NCBI GenBank assembly: GCA_018417955.1
Contig: JACTVC010000002.1
Coordinates: 2,356,001-2,420,000 of the forward strand
DNA length: 64,000 nucleotides
Source of the DNA: Laccaria trichodermophora
Taxonomy: Eukaryota; Basidiomycota; Agaricomycetes; Agaricales; Hydnangiaceae
Reading direction: 5' to 3'
Part shown: positions 23,884 to 37,274 of the stretch, piece after piece
Layout: each line of letters starts with the position of its first letter
Numbering within the stretch: position 1 is the stretch's first letter
Position numbers and translations under genes: made by a program
Notes under the pieces: model-generated
Database searches by the model: none
What the model was told of the DNA's origin: nothing
Seen by the model: the letters and a program-made list of their open reading frames with translations, nothing else

Positions 23884-24586
23884 CTATGCGTAAGTGTGAG
23901 CGGGGTAGGAATCAGGTGCGCCCAATTGTTGCTGAAGTAACCCCGCTTCTTTGTTTTCACCTATATCATGCAGCCCTCCTCCTGATTGCATCTTTAATAA
24001 TGATAATTGCGGCCTGACTATGACGAGGTCCTTCCCTGCAATTAAGAATCGTAAAACTTCTTTCCTTTTCACAGGTCAATGGGACGGTTACCTGGAGGGA
24101 ATTGGCGCGTACGCGCTCAAGCTCCCAATTCAATTCGAAACGACACCCTCTGCCCTCTTTCGCTCGGCCAGGTTCTGTAATAACCGATCCACAGGGAACG
24201 AAGACATCGCGCGATTTTTGTCTGCCTCTTGGGGGTGAAGCCTCATGCCATTTCTCGCGTGCCATCATTGAGCCCTCAGTCCGATTCTCTTCCCTCCCTG
24301 ATTTTCCTCGTCCACAACAGCTATGCGCCTCCATCATCCGCCTCGGCCACTTTCCCAGCCATATCCACAACACGAGGACGAGCAGTGCCATGCCAGCCAC
24401 CATGCCAATTCCAATGTATCGATGGGGCCCTGGTTTTAGAAAGGCTGTTTGATCAAAGTTTTCGCGGTCCGGTTGTTGGTCTATTGGAGAGTTGCTGCCG
24501 GGAATGGCACCGGCCGCTGAAGGGATGCAGGATGCGTATCCAGGAGGGCAGACATCGGTTTCCTCAGAGGCTCTCGGGAGGTACAT
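23884..24586 (-). CDS. Unknown single-span membrane protein
   Basis: I do not recognise this protein. ATG at 24586 begins MYLPRASEETDVCPPGYASC. About 55 polar residues lead to one strong membrane helix (YIGIGMVAGMALLVLVLWIW) followed by positive residues (KWPRRMMEAHSCCGRGKSGR). That predicts an outside N-terminus and a cytoplasmic tail of about 140 residues. An intron beginning GTAACC after ANSLQ and ending GGAAG before DLVIVRPQLSLLKMQSGGG gives a C-terminus ending APDSYPAHTYA. Two cysteines near the N-terminus (VCPPGYASC) could form a disulfide. The gene lies between SSH4 and AspRS. The splice is inferred, and the whole call rests on the membrane helix and the frame. Confidence 0.5.
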
Positions 24587-24838
24587 AGCTTAGTCGTAGT
24601 TAGGGAGCAATTCAAGAGGGTAAAAGAAGAGCTTCCTCTGGGATGAAGGTATATGTAGTTGCATAAAGCTCAAGCTAGACCGCTTTTAGCTTGGCGGCTG
24701 ACGATTGGTATCATAACTCAGTACCGGGCTTCTATTCGGATACACATGTGGTGTGCTTCAAGCTTCGAACTTCGAACTTCCAATTCTTGACATTTGGAGC
24801 TATATACTTAGTACCGAGTATGATTCCGAAATATGTTG

Positions 24839-26775
24839 TCACGGCTCCAACCGCTTGGGATCTCTTGGGAATAACGACGCACGTCTGATGTTGTTCAACT
24901 TCAAAAACAACATCACCACTCGCTCTAATCCGATTCCTCCTCCACCGTGAGGGTTGCATCCCATGCGGAAACCATCAACGTATGGTTTCATCGATTCGGG
25001 ATCAACACCTTTCGAACGCATCGCTTCGCAGAGAACCGCAGGGTCGTGGATTCGTTGAGCACCCGAAAGAATCTCCTCGCCACGCATGAAAAAGTCATAC
25101 GAGTTGGAGAGTGTCTGAAAATAATAAGATTTAGCCCACAAGGTCTGCAGCACTGGTAAAGCGCTTACGGGGTCTTCGGAGTCTCGCATGGTGTAGAAGG
25201 GGCGAAGTGCCATGGGGAATTTGTCAATGATGTAATAGTCGGTATCATACTTGGCCTTGATCAGTCTCCCCAATCTCTTTTCATTTTCAGTACTGTTTAA
25301 AGTTTAGATGATCAGGACGTGTTTTTGCACGTAATAAAATTACACACCTAAAGTCGTCTAGATCCTCTCTAGGGACACCATCCTTCACCAAGATATCAAC
25401 GGCCTCGTGGAAGGTCAACCGCAACGTTCCCTCGGGTCCTTCCCTCCACTTGAAATCATCTGCTGGGAACTGCTTTTGTACAACCCCGATCTCTTTGCTG
25501 TATTTCTCGCGGAGGCCCCTAAATATGCTTAAAAACAAGCCATCCAATACTTCCAATACTTCGTGGTAGTGTTCTTCAATCGTCATTTCGAGATCGAGTC
25601 CAATAAACTCGGTAAGGTGGCGGTGGGTATTCGAGTCCTCGGCGCGGAAAACAGGACCAATTTCGTATACTCTTTCAAAGTCGGCCGCGATCGCCATCTG
25701 CTTTGCGAGTTGAGGAGATTGCGCTAGGTAAGCATTCCCTAGGCGATTATTCGAAATTAGGGCGATGGAACTTGTCAAATCACAATTAATTACAATCACA
25801 CCTTTGAAGTAGCCAACTTTGAAGACAGAAGCCCCCGATTCTGTGGCAGCTCCTTGCAGTTTCGGGCTGTGGATCTCGATGAATCCATGAGAGCTTAAGT
25901 ATTCACGGAAGAGATCTCCAATGGCCGACTGTATCTTAAAAATGGCTTGGCTGGTTTGCGTCTTAAAATAACGTAAGATGGACGCGAATCCGTTTATCCA
26001 GTAAAGAGCTTACACGCAGATCGACAACTCTGTTGTTGAGGCGAGTTTCCAAAAGCACACGGTTATATTGAACATCCGATGTCTCTAAGTCGGTATCTGG
26101 GCGCGCAGCGTCCTCTACGGAGAATGGGAGTCTACCATCGATCCCAGAGATCAAATGGATCTGTGGCAATGTTGATTCCGATTTTCAGCCCACCAAAAAA
26201 AGAACTTACCTGATGTACATGAATTTCAACGTCGCTTACACTTGCGCTTTTGATCGGCTCTTGCACCTTTGTCACGGTGCCTTCGACTAGAATGATGCTC
26301 TCATCGGCCAAGCCGGCCGTCCATTTAACCATCTGCTTAGACACCTTTTCAGGAGTGACGGTCAGAAGAGCCTGCACGGTGTCAGTAGTCTGACGGAGAT
26401 TGAGGAAGACCATCTTGTTTCCTTGGGCTCGAGAAGTCTGTACTCGTGCACGCAAAACGACGATTTCGCCAACGCGCGAAGATAGATCAGCGATTTTATC
26501 TCTTGGCCTACGTGGTCGGCTTTGGGATTGATTTAAAGGCAACGAGCCATAGAAACTTGTAGCGCAGTCCATGTCGGCCTCTGCTTTTTGCTGGGCAGCA
26601 AGTTCTTGTTGCTTGGCAGCCTTTTCAGCGGCGCGTTTCTCCTTCTCTGCAGCTTTGGCTAATTTTTTTAATTCGCTCTTAGATGGACCGGTGGTCTGCG
26701 GTCTTGTATGACGGTCAGGCAATGGTGTTTGTGGATAAGGAACACTCACTGGTCGGGTGGTTGTGAGTCGGACAT
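24839..26775 (-). CDS. DPS1: Cytosolic aspartyl-tRNA synthetase (class IIb)
   Basis: The enzyme charges tRNA-Asp. A first mini-exon (MSDSQPPDQ) is spliced to a Lys/Ala/Glu-rich helix ([20 protein letters not shown]), typical of eukaryotic AspRS. The OB-fold includes [20 protein letters not shown] and [15 protein letters not shown]. The catalytic domain has [47 protein letters not shown], motif 2 ([18 protein letters not shown]) and motif 3 ([20 protein letters not shown]). It ends [12 protein letters not shown]. About six introns with GT donors. It is full length and all class II motifs are intact. It is head to head with aspartate aminotransferase; 176 bp separate the two ATGs. Confidence 0.95.
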
Positions 26776-26951
26776 GATGGAAGTGTGAAGCAAGATGACT
26801 AGGTAGTAGATTAGATTAGATCCGAATTGGTCGACCGGACAAAACCGTTTGATCGGACAAAGTGACCGCCATAAAATTTGTTCTGATTTTTGTTATACCC
26901 TTGAACTACCCTTGAACAGATACCAGATACCCTTCATAGACTTTATTTTTT
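26776..26951. promoter_or_regulatory. Bidirectional AspRS / aspartate aminotransferase promoter
   Basis: This 176-bp interval holds two near-identical direct repeats, GACCGGACAAA at 26833-26843 and GATCGGACAAA at 26851-26861, 18 bp apart. They sit roughly midway between the divergent start codons. The repeats are directly visible; that they are binding sites is inference. Confidence 0.5.
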
Positions 26952-28427
26952 ATGCTTGCCACTTCTCTTGCCCGCCGTACATTTGGCGTAACCGCTCGTC
27001 ATGCTTCAACTTGGTCCGCTGTCCCTGCAGGTCCTCCCGATCCCATTCTTGGTACGCCGTTATTTTTACGCGGGTCCCTCATGCCTGATAAGGCCCTCCA
27101 AAGGCGTGACTGAGGCGTATAAGGCCGACAAGGATCCACGGAAGATCAACCTTGGTGTTGGAGCATACAGGGATGAACACGGTAAACCCTATGTCCTGCC
27201 GAGCGTGAAGGAGGTGAGGTGCATTGTATTCATTCAAGGTTCTTTTCACTGATGTGACGACCAGGCCGAGGCGCGTTTGTCTGCTCTCAAACCAGACAAG
27301 GAATACCTGCCTATCACAGGTCTCGCAGAGTTCACCCGAAATGCCGCTCTCTTGGCGTACGGCGCAGACAGCGAGCCCCTCAAACAAGGCTCAGTTCGTG
27401 CGCTTGTCGAGTCATTAATTCTTCTATTGATTACACTTCACCTCTCAGATTGCCGTCACCCAGTCCATCTCTGGAACTGGGGCTCTCCGAATTGGAGGAG
27501 CTTTCCTTGCTCGCCACTACCCCAATTCCAAAATTATCTACTTACCCGTTCCCTCTTGGGGAAACCACACACCCATTTTCCGTGACTCTGGCCTTGAAGT
27601 TCGTGGCTACAGGTACTTCGATAAGAAGACTGTCGGGTTGGATTTTGAAGGCCTCAAGGCAGACTTGCTGGCTGCCCCGGAGCAGTCAATCGTACTGCTC
27701 CACGCATGTGCCCACAATCCAACTGGCGTTGACCCTACTCAGGAGCAATGGGCACAGATCTCCGATATCGTGAAAGAGAGGAAGCTTTTCCCCTTCTTCG
27801 ACATGGCTTACCAAGGATTCGCCTCTGGTTCCACGTCTCGTGACGCATTCGCTGTGCGCCATTTTGTTTCTGAAGGCCATCATATCGCCCTTGCCCAGTC
27901 CTTTGCCAAGAACATGGGACTCTACGGCGAGCGTGTTGGCGCGTTCTCTTTGACGACCACCGACCCCGATGAGAAGGCTCGGGTCGACAGTCAACTGAAG
28001 ATTGTCATCCGACCCACATATTCTAATCCCCCATTGCATGGTGCCAGAATTGCGAACAAGATCCTCGGAGACAAAGCCTTATACACCCAGTGGGAGTCGG
28101 AAGTTAAAGGCATGGCCGACAGGATCATCAGCATGAGGGAGAAGCTGTATTCTGCGTTGACTCACGATTTGAAGACTCCTGGAGAATGGGGACACATTAA
28201 GAGTCAAATCGGAATGTTTAGGTGAACACATTTCTCCCCTGGCGGGTGCTAGTGCTGACAGAACCTCCAGTTTCACCGGCCTTACACCCCCACAAACCAA
28301 AGCCCTGGCCGAAAAAGCGCACGTGTACATGACTGCCGACGGACGTATTTCTATGGCTGGGTTGAACGGAGGCAACATCGAATACTTTGCAGAGAGCGTT
28401 GACGCCGCTGTCAAAGGCAAATTGTAA
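26952..28427 (+). CDS. Aspartate aminotransferase, mitochondrial
   Basis: This PLP enzyme interconverts aspartate plus 2-oxoglutarate with oxaloacetate plus glutamate, and serves the malate-aspartate shuttle. [20 protein letters not shown] is a typical matrix presequence. Landmarks: [77 protein letters not shown] and the PLP-lysine loop [34 protein letters not shown] follows. The last exon reads [20 protein letters not shown] and ends AVKGKL. Five introns, normal donors. Mitochondrial targeting is inferred from the presequence. Confidence 0.95.
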
Positions 28428-28612
28428 ATCATTGGACGGCAAATGTTACCAGGTTACCCGGATATTTTACACCGCTGTGGAATTATTAAAGTGTATCCAA
28501 CAGTTTAATAAACTTCTCAGTCACGAGACCGCGATATAAGCTTACCATTTCGCTTTTCTTCCCTTGACTGGCTTTTTCTCCTTCCTTATCCTTTCACTCT
28601 CTTCTACGACGC

Positions 28613-30767
28613 ATGTTCCTGCCTCACCAGATTGCTCGTCTTCAGAAAATGGCGCCACGCAGCCCTTCCCCAGCTCTGCCTGGTGCATGGCCATTGCACA
28701 CAACACCTGACAGTGACCACACCCGCAACGTTATCTTTGAACGCTTGTCCCGAAGCCAGCCATCTGAACCCCTTGCGCCTGGCTCTGGCCTCCACCATGC
28801 TCTTGACGAGCTCCCCGTCTGTAACACAGAGACAAGCACAACGCGAACAGATCCTGTCTTGATTGCACCATTTCCCCATTTACCTCACGTTGTACGTTTC
28901 ACGATGAGGCCAGTTGTTTACTCTAACCGCTTTACTTATTCCAATAACTAGGGGACGCCACGTGAGACAGCATATATGGCACTTTCGGCTTCGGGATCAA
29001 CGGATTTTTCAGAGAAATTGACCGGAGCGGACATTGATGCCCTTGCGCATCTCACCTACCCGCAGCCAACCCTTGATTCAGAGCTCGGCCTTGCGTCAAA
29101 ATTCTATCAACGGGAGGCTTCACAGATAAACTCTGATCCATGCGGGCTACTGGGTGTTACTTCAGAGCTTCCTGTTCAAAATATGTCCGAAGCCTCACCG
29201 CCTTTGATTTGCACGGAGCAACCAAACCCCGTCCCATTTCCCCCTTCATTGGAAACCGCGATTCAATTGACGCCTTCAATCCAGATGCTTGCTCGACGTT
29301 CTCAAGCCTTCCTCTTGGGATTTCCTGGCTCGCAAAATCCCTGCGAGAACTCGCAAATTGAGAACCAGGACAACCAGCCTCACGATTCTGGGTCCGTCAG
29401 CTCCTCTTCAATGGCCACACCTCATGATCGTCTGCTCCCCGTGTCTAATGTTACGTCCACTGATGTAGATCTCGGTCATCCCAGCCTGCTTTCAAGCAGC
29501 ACCGGCATAGAATTCACCCGTGAAGTCAAACGGGGCCTGGACCTCGATTTTCTTTCCCTTCTTTCCCAACCAGACGGCGATGAAGCCTGGACGCTGCTGC
29601 TCGGCTCAGCTTCTGAGTGTCTTTCTTTTTCTTCCACTGCTTCTCCGAACTCGGTGTCTCTTCCTCTGCCTCCGGCCTCGCCCCTAAGACCTAGTGAAGA
29701 AGTCGAACAACACGTGGGGTTTTCCTCATCATCATCTTCCCCCGATTCTCGTCGAGTAGAAGCTCTCCCCGAATCCGATGAGGACGGGGAAACGGAAGCT
29801 ACGCAATACGCTGCTGCGCTTTTAGAAACTGCCCTAGCTACTGTAAACACTATAACAAGACCCAGCTCCTCGGAGGATGATGCACTTGCGATCGATGTTC
29901 GGATACCTGATACGATTGAAGAATCACGCAGTCGAGATAAGAACGCCTCGTCACACTCAAACGTGGTTGTTCGGCGCGTCAAGAGGCTCGGCGGGAAAGT
30001 CAAGAAATTCTTCTCGAAGAAGCAAACCAAGGGGAGTGAGGATCAATGCGAAGGGCAGCGCCCAGGGCCCACTATCGCAAGTTCACTAGTCTTTAGTCAG
30101 GATGAAATTGTGGACATGGAAGGCACACCGTACGAAGATCAGCAGGGGGGTTCTCTTCCCTTGACATTGGCAGTACGTTGATCAGCAATTCCAGTTTTAC
30201 TTACATTGTGATGATATTTTTGAGCAGACCATTCGTTCCACTGTCTCCTCCCCTATTTTCACGTCAACACTTCCTCCTCGAAATCCAATATGTACGATCA
30301 TTCCAGAAGATCCCGAAATACTTTCTCCGCCTGGTGGACACCAATCATCGTCTGCATATCAAAATAAAATTTCTGCGTCTCAGTCCTTACCACTTGACGG
30401 TACCGTTGGATCGATGAATCAACATTCACTCCATTCGTATGGCATTTTCTCAAGGCCAAAAACATTGGCTGAAATTAAATCAAAACGTCGTTACTCTCTT
30501 CCTACTTTCAATTCCAGTTTCCCTCCTTCCACCTCCCCCCCGCTCGGCACTTCTGTTGTCGCCGCTTCTACGCCTCTCACCAAACCACAGTCTACGATGA
30601 CTTGCATAGGCAATGGAAGCGCCCCTGGAGGACCATCTGCCAGCGATGTTCGGAGGCCACGCAGCGTAATAGAACCTGGTATTGCCGTTTCTAGCCGTCG
30701 GCTATCGCAGCCGGTGAAGAAGATCTGGCAGTCTCTTCCAAGGATTTCCGCACTTCGTAAGAGTTAA
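28613..30767 (+). CDS. Unknown Ser/Pro-rich, largely disordered protein
   Basis: Not recognised. Three exons give about 640 residues. The first starts MFLPHQIARLQKMAPRSPSP. The second is a large one of about 400 codons from GTPRETAYMALSASGSTDFS. The third starts TIRSTVSSPIFTSTLPPRNP and ends WQSLPRISALRKS. It has no signal peptide or membrane segment. Most of it is Ser/Pro/Glu-rich and predicted to be disordered. Short ordered-looking basic patches occur at NVVVRRVKRLGGKVKKFFSK, KTLAEIKSKRRYSLP and SSRRLSQPVKKIWQSLP; such patches could bind membrane lipid, nucleic acid or 14-3-3/kinases. The introns (GTACGT...TAACTAG and GTACGT...GAGCAG) are canonical, which supports a real gene. Function is left open. 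Confidence 0.65.
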
Positions 30768-30863
30768 AAATTAGACGGTTGAAGGATAGCATGCTATTGA
30801 CAGCATTTTCTTGGGAAAAAAAAGTATCGTAGAGTTTCATTCGGATGGCAAAGTCTATCATTT

Positions 30864-32105
30864 TTATATGTCTAAATCCTCATCTGGGTCATCGTCGTCG
30901 ATGTCGTCCGCTGAATCAGGATCGTAGAAAATAGCACCGTTTTTGTTTTGACCTACTCCCTGAGGTCGGCCTTTTTCTCTGGGGTTAGCGCGAGCGCGTG
31001 ACAAAAAAAGATGATTTACCTTCGTGTGCGTATGGCAAAGGCACTTGTGCTCGAGACTCTTGTTGAGATGAAGTCAGATTGAGGTTGAACGACAGATTCT
31101 GCGTGGGGTCTACGGCTGGTGTCTGTGCAATACAAAGGATCGGCGCAATTCTCGGTCAGTAATGAGATAGACTGTACCTCAAACACTGTTTGCCTGACCC
31201 ATAGGGACCTCACGCCCTCCAAAGCAGTTAATTCACACGAAACACCGCCGTTAATAGACCAACCCTCCAATGCTCGCTGTACCGCGCGCTTCTTGCCAGA
31301 GCATCTCACAAGAACCTCGATGACAATTTCTTCACTATCACCACTTCCCTCCCCGGTATTTCCGAAGACGAGACGCTCCGCCTCATGAGTACGCACGCTG
31401 AGCGGGAGGAATACACCCCAGAACTTGACCTCGGGTGAAGCTGGGGGAGGGGGAGTGAGGTACTCTGTAGCTATATGCTTGAGAAGCGCGGCAGGGTGCG
31501 CAATTACATGTGCCAACGACGAGGAGAATGTGGTCTGCACCAGTAATGGCGTGAGTTCCGAGGGATGTGTAACGTGAAGGATGAGACGAGACCCTGAATA
31601 TGAAGACCTTTCTGGTTATTAGGGGAATTTGTGAGCGTTCAAACATACCCAAGTGTTCCTCGACGAGCGCGAGAACCTCTCGAAGGAATAGGTAAGTCTT
31701 AGACAACGATCCAATGTCCAGCAGAAGGGTGTCCACCGAATCTATCACGAAATTGAGAGGCAATGGAGTCTGAAAAGCTGTGATAGGTCATTAACCGATG
31801 CGATCTTCAAAGAATCGGAGAAATGCACCTGCTGAGATTCTGGCAAGTATATGCCCTTGGGGGTCAGGCGATGCGTCGTATCCCGGTACGTGGTCAAGGA
31901 GATCATGAATTTCGAGATTTTCATATTCCAACCCGCCGAGGAAAAATGAGGGTGGATATTGAAGGGAAAACAGAAGGCTTTTGCGTGAACTGTTCTGCGT
32001 GGTTAGAATGTTCCGAATGATAGGCAAGCTTGTCTGGGCAATGGACGATTGAAAGACGACAAGGGAATGTTTGGGATCATCGATTATGGCAGGAAACAAC
32101 GCCAT
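30864..32105 (-). CDS. Elongator complex subunit ELP5 (IKI1)
   Basis: ELP5 forms the RecA-like ring with ELP4 and ELP6 in Elongator, which modifies wobble uridines of tRNA. It starts MALFPAIIDDPKHSLVVFQS, followed by SIAQTSLPIIRNILTTQNSS and SLQYPPSFFLGGLEYENLEI. The core reads PLNFVIDSVDTLLLDIGSLS, then KTYLFLREVLALVEEHLGM. The next part is HPAALLKHIATEYLTPPPPA, then SVRTHEAERLVFGNTGEG. The acidic tail DPDSADDIDDDDPDEDLDI is a signature of fungal ELP5. No Walker motifs are expected in this subunit. About six introns. The ATG lies only 31 bp after the stop of the same-strand PHO86-like gene. Confidence 0.8.
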
Positions 32106-32136
32106 TATTACATGTTGTACCATTACACTAACAAGT

Positions 32137-33029
32137 TCAATCTGTCTTTGCCTTTTTCCACTCACTCCGTTCCATCACACGAACACCCAACTTCCAACCA
32201 AGAATGCCGACCTTGTCTGTATACTGATCCAACTGAAATCCAGCTTTTCGCAAAGCTTCGCGAGTGTAAGACGCAAGGGGTGAATCGGTTGCCTGAACAG
32301 CCACAAGAGTGGGGTCATTAGAAAACGCGAAGTCTACTGCGTGGACCAGTAGGTCGTCTTGGATCCGCGCGCCACGAAAGGCCTCATCAACATAAAAGTG
32401 GCGGATTATCGCAGTGTGGGGGGTTTCCGCTTGCTTCGTCTTGGCTTTCTTTGCCTTTTTGGCACCTCCATCACCCTCGACTTGCGCTGGAGAAGCGTCG
32501 AGGGCTATGAGTCCAACGAAGCGGTTTCCATATTCAAGAATCCAGAAACCTGAACCCGGCGAAAGAGCATAATGTTCCGCGATTTGGGCCATGTCAGGTT
32601 GGCGCAGTGTCTCCTGCGTGAGCTTTTCAAAATAAGGCCGGTTTATCCTGAAAAAAAAGTTAATTAATAAATAGTCGATCCACGAAGGAGCAAGACATAC
32701 CAATCAACAAAGAACATGATGGGAACGGCCATTGACGCTAATGCAGGAAGTGGCCTTAAATAAGACACCCATCCGTACTCGGTCGATGCTGGCCACCATT
32801 TCATGTACTGGACAAAGATCGCAGAGAGCAGAACCCATAAAGAAATCGTCACAGGGTTAGTGTACACTAGAATGAGGATCAGCAAAGATCAAACAACGAA
32901 TCTAATAAATCACACACCGCGATTATTCGCCACGGCTAATTGCTCCATATTCGCCTTGCCGACGATGAAGAGGGCCAGCTTGCTATCTTCAGCAGCGTAG
33001 GGACGAATTTCTGCCGTTAGTGGATCCAT
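32137..33029 (-). CDS. Membrane-anchored GNAT-like protein, PHO86-like
   Basis: The start MDPLTAEIRPYAAEDSKLAL matches the first strand and helix of a GNAT acetyltransferase. Two membrane segments follow (TISLWVLLSAIFVQYM and LASMAVPIMFFVDW). After INRPYFEKLTQETLRQPDM the GNAT fold resumes: GFWILEYGNRFVGLIALDAS, IIRHFYVDEAFRGARIQDDL and YTREALRKAGFQLDQYTDKV. Hydrophobic segments inserted into a GNAT fold resemble the fungal PHO86 family. In yeast, PHO86 is an ER protein needed for exit of the phosphate transporter PHO84. The acetyl-CoA loop (RGARIQDDL) lacks the second glycine of the usual R-x-x-G-x-G/A, so catalysis is uncertain. About three introns. The family name is tentative; the topology is well supported. 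Confidence 0.55.
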
Positions 33030-33193
33030 AGTGTGGTGGGCAGCGGGGAGAGGCTTGCGTTCAGTTACATGTTGAGGAACATAAATTTTAAGCAATTTCC
33101 ATCCATCCAACACACGTTCGTCATTGCTTACATAACAATCCAGGCACTACTAAGTATACGTTCCTCTCCGTCGCAGTCTCCGAGTCCTCAATC

Positions 33194-34649
33194 ATGCTTG
33201 TAACAACAACATACTACGATGTTCCAACTAAACTTGACCCCAACGGCCGCCCTGTTAGAATATTCGTCATTTCTCCTAGCATGCAAAACTATCCACAGGC
33301 AAAATTTCCAGGTCGATTACTTTCTACATCATCTCCCCTGACCAGAAAGATTGACCCTGCCCAGGCGTAATTGTCTTCAGGTATGTATTCATTCATTTTT
33401 GGGGAAAAAACACTCACCACAAGGCATATAGTGAAATTTACCAGGTCACCGGACCAGTAGAACGCTTTGCAGGTCAGATCGCGAGCCACGGATACGTCGT
33501 CGGTGCGTAAGCTGAGGATCGCTCTGCGGCCCAATTTAATTTCGTGACTACTAGCGTGTCCGTCTGTTTATCATGAATTTCAAGGGCCCGAGGCGATCCC
33601 TTACGATGTTGAAGGTAATATTTGTGCATTCCATTTGTTCTCACTAGGTTTAAGCTGCACCAAGGCACCGACAGAGGAAATAAGTACAAGGTACGTACCG
33701 ACGAATCATCTCGTACATATACGTATCCCTCACCCTCTCAGATTGAGAAACGCGTCGAAGCGTACGACGAGGCATGAAATGATTGCGGATTAATTTTGCC
33801 TGACCTCACAAGGATATCTATTTCTCAAGGATGCAACACTTGCGACTGATCTCTTAATGTCCTTGGAAAATTGCACTGGACGAATTGGAGGTCCGCAAAC
33901 ATGTATTCATGATATCCTTTCTTAGCCTCATTTGCTGCCGTGATAGCGACGGGAATGTGCCTTGGAGGCCATCTTGTGCGTGACTTGTGCGTTTCTTGTA
34001 TTATGTACGCTGACGGTGAAGCCCAGGCATTCAGAGTTTGTCCACGATGGCTATATGACCCTCTTGACGTTAACACCTGGCAGGCTGCGTTTGACCCTCG
34101 CGTTCTTGCCTCTGTCTGTTTCTTCGCGACCGATATTCATAGCGCAACTCTTGGAAGGGGAAAAAACGACGACACCCTCGTCCGCGTGCGTAAAGGCGAC
34201 CTTGCGGGAAAAGGCGAACTTGTGGTAAGTGATTCCAGGCAATTTTTGTCAATTGGCGTTAATATGCGTTGTGCTTGCAGATGATATTTGGAAAGCAGGT
34301 AAGCATTTATTGTAGTGTATTGCGATGTCGAATCTGAAGGCTCGTCACGCTAGGATACTCATGTCCCTCGTAGTGGAAGAGACCTCATCCGCACTACCTT
34401 GGAGGATGCCAATGTTACCGCATCGGTGAAAACAGTCTGTCTATTTTTGTAAGCTTGCCTGATACCTTCTAGTTTCTGGAAGTCCAAGCTCAGCACGCTT
34501 TCATTCGCGACGAACATTCTAAGGGTAGATGGGATGCCGCCTTGACAAGATCACTCTTCACTTTTATGATAGAGGTGTTTGAAAGGACAATCGGGAGAGA
34601 CCTTGGTCCCAGAGGTGGAAACAGCGAGGCACCTGAGCATATCTGTTAA
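33194..34649 (+). CDS. Dienelactone hydrolase family protein
   Basis: An alpha/beta-hydrolase with a cysteine nucleophile. It starts MLVTTTYYDVPTKLDPNGRP, then VRIFVISPSMQNYPQAKFPG and VIVFSEIYQVTGPVERFAGQ, IASHGYVV. The nucleophile elbow is GACGMCLGGHLAFRCAL (or a close splice variant). The catalytic aspartate is in MIFGKQDTHVP and the histidine in VQAQHAFIRDEHSKGRWDAA. It ends GGNSEAPEHIC. Many exons are short, some under 40 bp, so internal boundaries between 33.6 and 34.5 kb are approximate. The natural substrate is unknown; fungal members often act on lactones or small esters. Convergent with TEF1. Confidence 0.85.
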
Positions 34650-34889
34650 CGTCCTACGCTTACATTGTTGCGCTTGCACCAATACGCAAGTCATCCACTT
34701 TTCAACGTTGATATAAATCTCTTTCGAAGGACACTTCATTAGGACATGCGTCGAGAATTCGACGCCAGCTTCATTATCATGAGTACAGATGAGTTGATAG
34801 AGCGTTGCAGATGATGACCGGTATGAAGAGAAAAGAAAAGAAATAAACGAGACGTGATGAGAAAATGATACAATGATTCTACATCTAGT

Positions 34890-36660
<1,771 letters not shown>

Positions 36661-37274
36661 TTTGAATGAGTTCTGAAATAGGTGGCAACCGTTAGTTAAC
36701 GAGATCGCAAAGATCGCACGAGACAGAGGGATAAAAATGAAGAATCAAGGCGAAGAGATTATCATCGCAAGCGTGGAGAACGAATCCATCGAGTAAGTTC
36801 ACGACCAAGAGCGCCAACGGGCAAGGAAGGAAAGAAGCTGGGAGCGACGACTCACTTATTTGCGAAAAAAAGGTCAAAAGTGGGAGGAAGGTGGTGGTTG
36901 AAGAAAAGGAGGATAAGCAAGACGATCCGTTAAATGTTTGGTCTAGTTATATCACTAAATTTTTTTTTATCGATAGATCAAGATAGATCTGATGGCTGAT
37001 AAAAAAAACGGCGTGACACAAGCGTGACCATGACTCCATCTCCGATCTCCGGCTCCGTCTCCGGTTTAAATAATATAATAAATAGAAAATGTACATTACA
37101 CTTCTAAGTCTACGCCAGATCGGATGTTCACTGGAAATAACTATCAGAACACCTAAGGGATACAGAATTAAATAACCGCTTTGTGCATTGTATACTGCGA
37201 GGCCTTCTGCCATCGATGATACATATCTACAGGCGACTTTATCGCCCCATTCTTCTGTGACTCGCCTCCATCTC
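36661..37274 (-). promoter_or_regulatory. TEF1 upstream region with 5'-UTR intron
   Basis: A probable leader intron runs from 36855 to 36673 (183 bp). Read on the minus strand it has donor GTGAGTC, branch-like CTAAC and acceptor TATTTCAG; the acceptor lies 12 bp before the ATG. Upstream, pyrimidine-rich strings near 36860-36920 and a T/A-rich block near 36955-37100 are likely core promoter. The remaining part, up to 37274, is the tail of the kinase gene. No other ORF is supported. Confidence 0.6.

Noticed and set aside
24102..24588. Plus-strand open frames opposite the unknown membrane protein
   Set aside because: The minus strand has the membrane helix and an upstream ATG; the plus frames are its complement.
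29476..30030. 184-codon minus-strand frame
   Set aside because: Antisense to the Ser/Glu-rich exon of the unknown disordered protein. Ser-rich and acidic exons commonly give open antisense frames.
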